Source of the DNA: Macrophomina tecta | Taxonomy: Eukaryota > Ascomycota > Dothideomycetes > Botryosphaeriales > Botryosphaeriaceae | Direction: 5' to 3' | Assembly (NCBI GenBank): GCA_024180945.1 | Contig: JAKSGN010000012.1 | Location: 62,001-126,000 of the forward strand | Length of the DNA stretch: 64,000 nt | Shown: piece by piece, positions 41,821 to 51,947 of the stretch | Position numbering within the stretch: the first letter of the stretch is position 1 | Layout of the letters: every line of letters begins with the position of its first letter | Position numbers and translations under genes: made by a program | Notes under the pieces: model-generated | Told to the model about the DNA's origin: nothing | The model's database searches: none | What the model saw: only the letters and a program-made list of their open reading frames with translations

Positions 41821-42297
41821 TGTTACGGCACAGCCTTCACAGGGTTAGGAAACTGCAGAGTAGGAAGGCAAGCGGGGAGCGCAGCTGCGGCACGGAAAGG
41901 ACCCACAACGGAACACGTGGCTCACGTGACGCCAAGAGATTGATCTGTTTGATCTCACACGCCTCAGGCATCAACGGACAGATCAACCAGATCAAAGACA
42001 CCATTGATCTGTCGGTACTCCAACCCCTACCCAGATCAGGAACAGATCAATACTAGATTGTAGACCTTTCCTACGTGTATATAAACCACGCTCCTTAGAT
42101 AACTTTGACCTTGGTGGTCAACTTCAACAATAGAATTTGGACTCTATTGGTAACACGGCCTTCGCACGCAGTGCTCAGTCTCGTCACGTGTTCGACTTGC
42201 TCTCACCCTCTTCTTGTACCCACTCAAGGAAACTCTTCGACAGGTTTTCTCCCTCTTTGGTGTTGGGATCCTTAGAGGCAGAGGCCCGCTCGTTACA
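41821..42297 (+). mobile_element. Solo LTR, 477 bp, 5-bp TSD AGTGT, with TTGATCTG array
   Basis: TGTTACGGC..CGTTACA bounded by exact AGTGT duplications (41816-41820, 42298-42302). It is the same family as 59792-60278: both begin TGTTACGGC, carry TCACGTGAC, have 'gtatataaaccac' mid-element, 'ggtaacacgg' after it, and end 'gaggcagaggcccgc..TTACA'. Between the CACGTG and the TATA box lie seven copies of TTGATCTG or its complement CAGATCAA (41940-42050). Confidence 0.92.
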
Positions 42298-42595
42298 AGT
42301 GTATTGTCAGCAGTCAAGAGGAGGACCTTCCCAACTCGCCTTTCCTCTGCGCCAAGTCATTATGATGTTTTCGAAGAAACACCTGCACATGCTTAGGGCG
42401 GTGGGCCATGGGGGGAATGAACTCAGGTCGACTTATTTCTGTCATCCAACTGGACTATCACGTAACAAATAGGAGGTCGAATTGCTAGCCTCTAACAAAA
42501 GCTAGAGCGACTTGCACAGAAAGCCTGTACGATTGCTTTCATCACTTATACGATGGGTTTGCTACGCTAGTATGGTGTGCAGAAGCATATGGACT

Positions 42596-43830
42596 TCAAA
42601 GCTTGCTCTTTACTTCCGTCACGTATCCACCATTTGCATAGGCCAGCGTCACGTCCCAGATCATCACTCCACCAAATGTCTTATACCCTTTCGCATAATC
42701 TATAACGCGCACCAGATCCTCAGCACTCTTATACCCAGACTTAGCCGCTCCAGTGCTTGCTGGGACACCTAGAAACACCTTAGTGTTCTTACTAGCAGAG
42801 AGGGTGTTGACCCACCGATCCCACGCATCGAAGTTGAAATTGTCCTGTGTGGCGGCGTCGACAAAGGATTGTAATCCACAGTAGTTATTGTAGAACTGTA
42901 CAAAGATCGCATCTACTGGAACAGCACCTTCACCATTGCCGCTTGGTCCTGAGAGAAACTGATCGTCAGCTGCATCCGGGAAGGGGCATTGCGGAGCGGC
43001 AGTAAGTAGCCGATGCACTCCGTCCTCGCTCGAGTCCATAAGATTGCGCAGCTTTTGTGCGAAAGGCGCCATGCCGGACACCATAGATTCAAAGTGGAAG
43101 TCAAACCCATCAACGGCAGCACTTCCGAAAGGGCGGAGAGCTATGCTGCCGCTCTGCTGCGGACCAAAGGTCTCCCATACAAGGCGGGCTGCATTCTGAG
43201 CCTCGATTTCGGAGCTGAATCCATAATCTTCGTAGGAAGGCCCACCAATTGACAGAAGAATTGTCTTGTTATACATATGCTGGCACGCCGCGATGTCTTC
43301 TCTGAGTCTGGTCAGCCGCCCAGAATACGAACTGGTGTCTAAGCCGACTTACTCGAGTTCTTTGCAGTAAAACAGGTTTTTGCCGGCAAACGTAGTGCAA
43401 TTATTTACTTGGTTTGCGAAATTAAGCTCAGGCTGTCCTGAGGGCCCGGTGATCGCAGTTGCAAAGGCCAACGGGATTATCTAGATTTCGATTTCATCAA
43501 GATCATGATCTCTCGAATCTGAACAAGTCTATTTACATCTATATTCGTATCTTATGAGGGGTCAGTAAGAGAAGTCTGCCTGATAGTGATTGAGGGAGCG
43601 TACTTGAGCAATAGTAGGACAGCCTCTGTTGGGCAAGACTACCTCCTAATTGGCCATACGAGTCTTGGCCTATTTGTGTAAGCCACTGCTGTATGAGATA
43701 GGCATGAAGGATATCCTATACCCCAATAAACTGCAAGATTGGTTTGGGCTGTGCGGTCAAATCCCGCGTACGACTCTTCAATGATGTAAAACATCCCAAC
43801 GAGGGAGAGTGCTGTGTGTAGGCGGTACAT
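42596..43830 (-). CDS. GH18 class III-type chitinase with altered catalytic motif (possible pseudogene)
   Basis: Exons read on the minus strand: 43830-43722, 43669-43604, 43480-43353 and 43301-42596. They start with a signal-like N-terminus ('MYRLHTALSLVGMFYI') and 'NLAVYWGQDSYGQ'. Family motifs follow: 'SYYC', 'IIPLAFA', 'PELNFANQ', 'KTILLSIGG', 'AAPQCPFPDA', 'FVQFYNNYC', 'VFLGVPAST' and 'GGVMIWDVT'. The GH18 catalytic signature DxxDxDxE appears as DGFDFHFE: the acid Glu is present, but the Asp two residues before it is His (codon at 43094-43096). Introns 1 and 3 are phase-compatible. The middle intron (43603-43481) leaves a one-base phase mismatch under every GT..AG pair I tried, so a frameshift is possible. 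Expected role: secreted chitin hydrolysis. Current activity is doubtful. Confidence 0.75.
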
Positions 43831-44329
43831 CTTCAAACGAGGTTGAGCTTGATCATCCCATGGACGAAGAGGATATGTCAAGTATAAATATCTGCAAGTG
43901 ATATCAAGCAATATCTTGAGGATTCCTCCGGAATAAGTCCTTGCCGCTGATGTTCGGCAACATTTAAGGACGGGCGCAAAAATGCACATGCAATATGTTA
44001 CGAGTGCAGGTCTCATATATCGACTGTCCTGGCATGTTATGGTGAAATTTGGTAGAGTTCACTTGCCCGACCCGTCGCCTGAGCCATACGTAGGCCACAG
44101 ACTATTCGGATGTAGAAACAAGAATTGCTGCACTACACTGTAAAGAAAGTTCAAACCCCTTTATAGACTAAAGGAAAGTAAGAGGTGGTAAGGATAAAAA
44201 AAAAAGGAGAGAGACAAAAAAAGAGATCTGCCAATCTTGTTTTAATCGTCGGTGTCGCCTCTGTTGTCATTTGTAGGGCAAACTCGAGAACCGCTATCGG
44301 CTTCTGGGTTGGCACCTTCCGTGTCTTTG
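43831..44329. other. Upstream flank of the chitinase gene
   Basis: Contains A-rich runs (about 44198-44225) and no supportable gene. It should hold the chitinase promoter. Confidence 0.4.
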
Positions 44330-44800
44330 ATTTGTCCTAGGCTCGTCTCCCTGGTAGCGCTGTTAAGCTCTTTGCCTTGCTTCCTATCTCTTGTTTGATC
44401 CCACCTCTCCACATTCGATGCGGTCGCTGTCTGCTCTTTCTATCCGGTGCTGGTGCTGATGGAGCTAGCAGTGTCCTGTCCGCACTTGGGTAAGGAGGCC
44501 GAATTGGTTTCGTGTGAGCTTGTCGTACAGATTCCGACTTAGCTAGTTTATCTGTCTCTTCGTTTCCCTTGATTCTAGAGTGACTCGGGATCAATCGTAG
44601 CGAAACTGATCTGGAGGCCTTCCATAGCGAGGCAGCTGTCGCCCGAGATTTCTCGTACTATCACATGTGTTGATCTTCGACTATATAGATTTCGCAGGGA
44701 TTGGAGACCTGCTTTGGCGTCGCCAGGCTTGGTGCGTTCTTCGTTCAGAAACTTGTCGGCGACAAGATGCATCCCGATTAGTATCACAATCAGCTCAGCT
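44330..44800 (-). mobile_element. LINE relic: RNase H domain
   Basis: The minus strand reads 'PGDAKAGLQSLRNL', 'THVIVREISGD' and, after a frame change near 44590, 'IPSHSRIKGNEETDKLAKSE'. These are the middle and last motifs of a LINE RNase H, comparable to 'VPAHGDITENENATQLA' at 3 kb. The frame break shows decay. RT and knuckle regions are missing. Confidence 0.7.
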
Positions 44801-45306
44801 GAGTGGATAGTGTAGGAACTTTACGGATCCGATTCCTTTTGAAGCGGGTTTTACCATTTGTCCCTGTTTATCAAGCGCCGCTGCTGTTACGCCGACGCCC
44901 GTTCTTGGGGGCCAGACGTATCGCCAGGTAGCTTAGGTGTTTTGGGGGCCGTTGGAGGTAGGGGAGGTTCGCACAAGGATGTAGAGTAAAGGATCAATTG
45001 ATAAGTTGACTATCAGAGTCCTACCTACAATATTGAGCTTGATCTATATACATTAGGAAATGCGGTTCGTTGAACTTTATGGAAGAAATGAGATTCTCGG
45101 TGATGAGCAGAAGCAGGAGAGGGAGGAGAGGGGGGGGAGTAGGAGGGGGGGGGGCGCCCTCTTATACCTGCTACTGCCAAGCTACACTACTGAACCTTAA
45201 ATACACGAAAGTTCCAACACGGTTATTAACCTCTGATGTTGTCTCTTAACTCTCGGTGGGTTACAGTTTGAGGTTAGGCTTGGCATTATTACACCTCAAA
45301 GTTGGG
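44801..45306. other. Non-coding stretch with a purine/poly-G tract
   Basis: A G-rich purine tract occupies about 45113-45156, with runs of 8 and 10 G. 'ctatatacatta(a)ggaaat' near 45049 also occurs near 20769, suggesting shared transposon-derived sequence. No gene is supported. Confidence 0.45.
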
Positions 45307-45951
45307 TGTAGCGGAAGACACAGCGGCCTCTTAAGGAAGCGCGGGAAGAGAGCCCGCACGAGAGATACAGCCGCAAGGGAACGCAGCGCTTACCACCTGT
45401 GGCGAGGCAGCAGACGGAGCCCCCACAAGAGAAACGCCTGCAAGCACAAGAAGGGGTGCAGAACAGTGACATCAGGCCAGGATCCCGCAGGGGAACAGGA
45501 GCGGCAGGGTCGGGATACCGATCCGAAAAAACGGCAAAGGACATGCGGCACGAACAATAGGTAAGGAGACCATCTCGTCCGCTCCCCACGACAGAAGTCG
45601 GGATTCAGGAAACAGGCACTTAGCGCCCGCATCATGTGCGTCCCGCTGGATCATCTTGGATAACGACTATCCAACAGAACTCAGGATAGTTAAGGATCCC
45701 AACTATCCACGCTTGTCCCAGATTGCAGTATATATATAAATGCACTCATTAGATAGCACTGTGACCTCCGTGGGCAATTCAAGGCAGCAATTCAGATATT
45801 GCTGGTAACACGGTCTTCGCACACGCTGTGCTCAGTCTCACTTTGTTCGTTGCTGCTCTCAACTTCTTCTTGTATCCACTCTAAGAAAACCCTAAGGCTT
45901 TCCGACATATTAAGTGATTCCGGAGCTTAGTAGAAGAGATCAGCCTTTACA
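45307..45951 (+). mobile_element. Diverged relative of the TGTTACGG LTR family with GGATAGTT array
   Basis: The right part is clearly related to 41821-42297: a 'gtatatatataaatg' TATA region, 'tggtaacacggtcttcgcacac', 'gtgctcagtctca', 'cttcttgtatccactc' and an end in TTTACA at 45951. The left boundary is uncertain: TGTAGCGG at 45307 is a guess, and no target duplication was found. Upstream of the TATA region GGATAGTT/AACTATCC words occur four times (45658-45708). Confidence 0.55.
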
Positions 45952-46912
45952 ATCGCATAGGATTGAATCCTAGTCTCTGCTCTGGTTAAGTATTGATGTC
46001 TCAAGTCGAATCGCCTCACTGGAATCTAGCCGCATAGAGACTGCATTGATATCTTGAACAACGGCTGTACTTATTTGTTCAGCTCACGTCTTAACGCTGA
46101 TTCTTTCTGGTTCTGTGGGTTTGTGGAGCTCCGGTCCAAAGAATTACTGTGGCGTCATGACTTCTCCCAAGGCGAAACACCTTGATATTACGCTTTGACG
46201 CAAAACTGCACATCTATCTAAGCGACGGGAGGCTATGTATATGTAACCATTCAACGGAGAGGTAATGAGACGAAGTGGACGAGCAAGGGGAGGTAACTAG
46301 ATGAAGAGGTTGGGAACGACTACTGTTCGCGATAGGCAGAAGGCTACAATAATGCCGCCAACGAGAGTAAGTCAAACAGCTGGTCTCTATCTACCAGTGT
46401 GCACTCGAGCATTGTAAGAACCAGACCTACCTTGATAGCAGGTGCTCCTTCTCCATCTGATGAGACTAGCACCGTATCCCCATCGGCTTCAGATAGGCTG
46501 GCGAATTCTTGTTTTCGCAGTTCAGATCCCACACGAGCCCCGTCTCCCGGCCCCTTTCCTCAGCACTGGGCCTGGCCATTCGTAATGAGAGGCTGGCGAT
46601 CCTATTGTTCTGCGAGTCCAAAGCCGGATAACGAGCGAAACAATTTTTACGGCACCCCTCCATTTTGCCTCGCCACGCCACGTGCATGCTGCAGTATACC
46701 TTTCATATGACGGGGTCGCAGAGCAGACCCACTAGCCGCGCAGAAGGGAGTTGGCTTCGCCACCACCCGTTGGAATAAGCCTTCATTGCATCCTTCATTT
46801 CACTTTCGAGTTTTCTAGGATGCCAAGTTCCCGAGATGGACTGCAGCAGTGAAGTGAGGATCTCTGTAGTGATCCCGCAGCGGTGGAGTTACAATTGATA
46901 AGCTGACTCATC
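45952..46912. other. Intergenic region
   Basis: No gene or repeat supported. It forms the 5' flank of the nuclear-type protein at 46913. Confidence 0.4.
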
Positions 46913-47662
46913 ATGCAGCAGAAGCCATTGACCTTCTTCCCTTCCCTTGGGTTCGGCAAAGGGGTTAAGAGCATCGGCGCGTCCTCTCCTATCATGAATC
47001 GTCGCGACGAAGGCCAGCAGGACGATATGGGCCCTCAACCATCAGGGAAATGCCAGAAGAACGCCCAGACTCAAGAAACCAAAGCGTACAACTCCGAGAT
47101 GGCCGTAAGATCCCCACATGTCCTGCTTAAACATCTCAGTGGAGTCTTCGCTGACTGTATTTCACAGCCGCCTTCAAAATGTAGATCCCGAAAGCGTTCC
47201 GCGTCCATCTCTTACAAGGTGCCCGAACCTAAACGAAAGCGTCCGGATGTGCGGTCCACGTATAATTACTCTCTGGAACATATAGATTCTGATGGAGATT
47301 ATCGCATCGGCCATTGCAAACATGACGCTGTAGGCCATTCAATAGTTTACCTTGGCTCGATTGGGCAAGAAAATCCATCGTACATGTCTGTGGCCAAGGG
47401 GGACGATCTCGAAGGGCCTTCTGATTGCAAAATTGCGCACAAGTCCATCATGTTTGATCGGCAGATTACTGGCTTCCGCAGTCTTGATGGGCGAAATCGT
47501 TTGGGCCATTCTTGGCAGCAGTACGAACAGAGCATGATGCAAGGCGTTTCCTTCGATAATGCGATTGTTCATTTGGATGGTGAATCCAACACTGAGAACG
47601 AGGTCTCCGATGCTCTCGAGAGCTGCGATAGAGACAGCAATATGTCATGGGAGATGGTATGA
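46913..47662 (+). CDS. Hypothetical protein with nuclear localisation-like basic clusters
   Basis: A 249-residue single-exon frame I do not assign to a family. Basic clusters at about 92-97 ('CRSRKRS') and 104-112 ('PEPKRKRP') form a possible bipartite nuclear localisation signal. Downstream are Tyr/Asp/His-rich segments ('YSLEHIDSDGDYRIGHCKHD') and a Glu/Ser-rich acidic tail ('NTENEVSDALESCDRDS'). A start at the Met at 46994 is equally possible. No zinc finger or DNA-binding domain is recognisable. Confidence 0.5.
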   Translation: MQQKPLTFFPSLGFGKGVKSIGASSPIMNRRDEGQQDDMGPQPSGKCQKNAQTQETKAYNSEMAVRSPHVLLKHLSGVFADCISQPPSKCRSRKRSASISYKVPEPKRKRPDVRSTYNYSLEHIDSDGDYRIGHCKHDAVGHSIVYLGSIGQENPSYMSVAKGDDLEGPSDCKIAHKSIMFDRQITGFRSLDGRNRLGHSWQQYEQSMMQGVSFDNAIVHLDGESNTENEVSDALESCDRDSNMSWEMV

Positions 47663-49089
47663 ATGCTTCGTTTATTTCAACTGAAACCGCTTATGGTCAC
47701 TGAATATTTGCGTTGAGCCAATACGCCTCTTCACTCCGCATGTCTTGTTATCATCTCAAGTGAAGGTGCCAACGTTCTTAAGCAGGGCCTCACCTGCAGC
47801 GAAGTAAAGGACGAGCAAGAGTGCACATGCCAAGTACAGCCTTGACCACAGCCGGCTATCGAACCGGGAATTTTAGCCGAATCCAGTTAACATCCGCACG
47901 TAGCTATTATAGCTCATCCCTTACGCAGCCTTAGAACTTTGTGAATGTCCATTCCAAACTCTCCTCAAGCCCTTAAAGCTGCTTGTTCATCCACCTACAG
48001 TTGGCTCGGACTTCTTCCCTCTCTCACTCTGTAGTGCGCTTTGAAGCTTATTTCTGTATGTTATTATTGGTTCTGACTGGGCATGTTTATATGTCCTCGT
48101 TACGGACCTCGCCATGTCGTCTCAGAAGTAATTAGCTTGGGAACATTTCGAGTGTGACGGAAATGTGTGAGATTCGATATAGCTTTCGGAGATATTCGCC
48201 TGGACTTTAACATGATCGTTTTTCTTAGATAAGGATTTCCAAATGATTACTTCAACGCCCCACCCTCGCGGCTGCGATTGAGTACTTCTAAAACAAGCCC
48301 CGTTTGCGCGTCCAATCTCTAGATGACTCCGTAACGAAATCACATTCTCCTCGCTCTTTGTAACCGCGGTCGATTCAAAAGTACGTTCTGTAGTGTCTGC
48401 GCCACGTACAGGACGATGTGAAGGGGTCTTATAGAGGGGCATGCTTTAAGCTGACGCAGTCATGTCGCGCAGCACAACAGACGCACCTTACCGTCCAACT
48501 GAGCTGTTTGCAGGGCGCTGAGTGTTTTGACCTATGAGCTAGGGTTGCGTGCTTGAGGAGGATACGTGGGCTTCGCTGGACCTTTGTCCAAGACCGACAG
48601 TATCTGTTCAACTCGTCGCTCAAGATTCGTCTGATATCGTCTAAGAGCCCACGAGCTCGTACACTAAAGTGATGTGCGCCTATAGGAACTTTGTAGGTCG
48701 AAAACGGTGCACAGCAAGCCGGTGCGTCCAGAGCGGAGGTGGGTTTGGAACGGTAGCTATTGCATAGGAGTTATCAACCTCCAGGCAGCCGTCAATAAAG
48801 AGCGCAAACACGGATCTTCGGGTGGGGCGACCTTGGGAAAGCGTGACCAAGCGAAGGGGGTTGAACGCATGCAGACAGTTTTAGAGTACAGGAAGCGTAG
48901 CCAGTAAGCCGGATGCTACTTTCAAGAACATACAGCTTGACTCTGCAAAGCCAGTGGTAGGTCTAACGGTAACAAGCGCTAGACTCAGTCCGGAGCTCTT
49001 AAGGTGACGCTCTAAGATCTCGAGATTGTTTCGAAGCCATCACTGCTAAGCGGTGTTCCTAGCACTAACGCGATGGGGTAACGGGGTGA
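47663..49089. other. Intergenic region, no gene supported
   Basis: Short ORFs on both strands only. Between the tail of the 46.9-kb gene and the 3' end of the receptor gene. Confidence 0.45.
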
Positions 49090-50687
49090 CTACATCGACG
49101 CGTTGCTGGACTTGCTGGCCGGGCCAAGCTCGAAGGAGGCTCGGCAAATGTGGACCGAACTTCCGTCTTTGCCATCTCCACGAAAGAATCCACCGTCGAT
49201 ACGATGCTCACTGTTCCCAGCAGGCTTCCGGATACTCCTAAACAGCAGCGAGGAAATAGCTGGCATGCACGAGCATACGACACCTGTATGCACCTCTATA
49301 GTACTCCAATAACCCATCTGAACGTACTCCCCTACATCTATCAGCGATAATGGAGTTGTCTCGCTCGTTCGAGAACTTACACGTGGGGTTCTCAGAGTTT
49401 GCAAATTGTATGAGTGACTCCAATCGCAGAACGCTAACGAGTGTGACACTGGTTGGTATCAAATCGTTAGCTCAAAGATAAGCAAAAACTCGAATGCTGG
49501 GAGGGACTCGTACAATAGGCCGACGCTTAATATCGCAAAGAGACGAGCCTTCTTGCCCACGGACATTTTCAGCTTCGCGAGCTGGGGCAAAGGCAGCATG
49601 ATTATGCTGATATCGAGAATGATATTCGCCACCGCACACGCCCAGCCCTGTGCGTTGACGTTGTTGCACTCGCCGGAATGCTCGCCGTCCCAATGCTTCC
49701 ATGCCGCCGAGATAGGTCTGCATTGGAAGACGGACACAGTAGCAAAAACTATGAAGTATGCGATGCAGCAAGCGATTAAAGTAGCGGTGGCTCTTCTGAA
49801 GGATTCGTTGGGAAATATCCTGAGATAGAAGTAGAGAATAGAAATCTTCGTGATGGCGGTCGAGGCGAGGTAGAGAGGTTCGTCGATATAGTATACCTAT
49901 GAGATGTTAAAAAGAGTGGTCATTGAATTCAGAAGAGCTGACAGACGTATAGGACGCGATCGATGTTATCAGGGGACAATGTCCAGATGTCTTTTCCCAA
50001 TCCGTTTCTTGCAACTGCCGTGCAAGGTCAGCATGGCACGTTCTAATGAGTGTAACCTTAAAGAGAGAGAGAGAGAGAGAGAGAGAGCAGTTAGAGAAAA
50101 CGTACGGATGAGAGAGAAGACGGAGAATGGGATAATAGCAACCATGGCGAGCATCATCATGTAATCGTCCATACCGCAGTTCGCAGGCTGGGAGGTCATC
50201 CGGGAGAGAGCTCTGAGCGCAAAGGCAAGTAGAGCGACGGCACCGCCGCCGAGACCAAATCCAGAGATGAGCATCGTTTCGTCTCGGACAGTTGCGTGAC
50301 AGGCAGTCTGGGAGGCATTCTTGGCTGCTAGATTAAGTCAGAAAATTCCCTTTCCTTCAGAGAGGAGACGGAAAAGGGATTGAGTGGTCATACCAAGTTG
50401 CTCTTTTACTGTACAGTTGCTCCGAACGCAAATGTCGACGAACTGGACGGCCTCACCATTGCTACAGAGACATTGTTGATCGAGAGGTGTACATATCGCA
50501 CTAATTGAGAGAGCATATATACATCTCTCCTACCAAAGCTACCATTAAAAGAAAATCAAGGAAAGTGGACATGCTCCACACTTACTGCACAGAGCGGCAA
50601 GAGGTCAGTAGTATGGACTGGGTGCGTTCCGAATGCCAATCCAGCGAGTGACATCAGTGCAATTTCCCTTAATACCATGTCTTTCAT
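49090..50687 (-). CDS. Pth11-like CFEM-domain seven-transmembrane receptor
   Basis: Seven exons: 50687-50586, 50529-50394, 50327-50106, 50014-49947, 49896-49514, 49448-49381 and 49331-49090. All phases close and the product has 406 residues. A signal peptide (about 1-20) is followed by an extracellular CFEM domain with the full set of eight cysteines at 33, 37, 47, 54, 56, 68, 73 and 89. Seven helices follow, with family marks 'CGMDDYMMMLAMV', 'ARNGLGKDIWTLSPDNI', 'KISILYFYLRIFP', 'VFQCRPISAAWKHWDGEH', 'NIILDISIIMLPLPQLAKLK' and 'IQFANSENPTWEYVQMGYWS'. It ends in a Ser-rich cytosolic tail. CFEM-7TM proteins of the Pth11 class sense surface or host cues upstream of G-protein signalling in plant-pathogenic fungi. 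The role here is inferred. Intron 4 contains a (CT)n tract (about 50065-50087). Confidence 0.93.
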
Positions 50688-51947
50688 CGGGATGTCTCAA
50701 GGTCAGCTGCTGAGTGTTCACAAGTGTTCAAAGAGAGGACGGAGATATCTATTTCGATGTCTCGCATCAGCATCTTATATGACAATGCAAGTGTATCCAG
50801 GTCCTCTGTTATTTCGATCTCGGAGCTGGTGATCTCACTACCTTGCGGCACAGCAGAGCTGTTGGTTCCCCGACATTCTGTCGAGTGCCGATGACCTATA
50901 CCGTGTGATTTGTCCCGGGGAACACAGGGTCACGCCGGCTCGGGTTAGTAGAATATTGACGAGAGGCGTCTATGAAAGGGGGGCGGCGACAATCCTTGTT
51001 CCTTAGGCTTGCCTCAGGGGTATTCGCCTAAACATACCTTATTCAGACAATGCCCGTCGCTCCCCGACTCAAGAAAAGTTCAAAAATATAACCTTCGCCT
51101 CGGTGACGTAGTAGCTCATGTTGGCCATCTGTGCCACATCCAAGAAGGTGCGGATGAACCAGAGATCTCCGGATGCGTCAGTCTCACTGGGCCGCTCCCT
51201 TCTTACCAGATGGTGAAGTGCCCTTCGATTTCATTTGCAGAAGCCCTCAACGGCGATTGTTAAGTATGAAGAAGTAGTTTGGAAGCTGTGGTCATAGAAC
51301 TATGAGGCAACAGCCCGAAGTCGATGCGTAGTATACCTTTACCATGCTTGAGCAAGCAACTGAGTGGCACTGCGAATGAACATGCAAACACATCTAGATC
51401 ACATCGTCGTCCTTGCTAGACATCATCCCCGGTTTAACTTATAAGTATTGTCCAAAAACCATGAAACATTCTCTTTAGGAGTCCAATCTCCGAGGGAGTC
51501 TCTCGTCACTGCCAGCCTGTTCTTTAAGACTTCCGATTCCATCAGATCCATTTCGATCCCTGCAAATAGGGGAGCATTCAGCGGAGCAGATCAAGGTCTC
51601 TTCGCGACTGTTGCGGTAATCTTCCATCCGCTTGCCATAGCATTTCCAGAGACTGCAGATTACATGCTTTATTCGACGCAGAATACGCATCTCTACGGAA
51701 GCTAAACGACCTGGTACTAGCAAAGAGTTATTCACTAATAATTGCTAGGACGAAAGCAAAGAGCATATCTATAGATTATTTCTATGATACAATAGATCAA
51801 GTGTACTAACTGTAGAGACTAAAATACAATATAAAGAAGATGGGACTGAGGTAGAGAAGACAAACGGATCAAGTGCTCAAATTGGCCATTTGTAGCTGGT
51901 ACACACACCAGGAAGATGTCCAAGAGGATCGGCGGGAGCTGGTGTTT
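50688..51947. other. Intergenic between receptor and lipase genes
   Basis: Holds the receptor promoter. ORFs at 51448-51735 are open on both strands without motifs. Nothing else is supported. Confidence 0.45.

Noticed and set aside
41940..42050. CRISPR-like regular repeat
   Set aside because: The repeated words are 8 bp, in both orientations and irregularly spaced inside an LTR of a eukaryotic genome. No CRISPR features are present.
42149..42170. 'tggtaacacgg' as a retroelement primer-binding site after the LTR
   Set aside because: The exact AGTGT duplication shows that the LTR continues to 42297, so this conserved word lies inside the LTR and not directly downstream of it.
44198..44225. 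A-rich runs as a possible LINE poly-A tail
   Set aside because: The LINE relic next to it is on the minus strand, so its tail would appear as T on the plus strand. The orientation is wrong.
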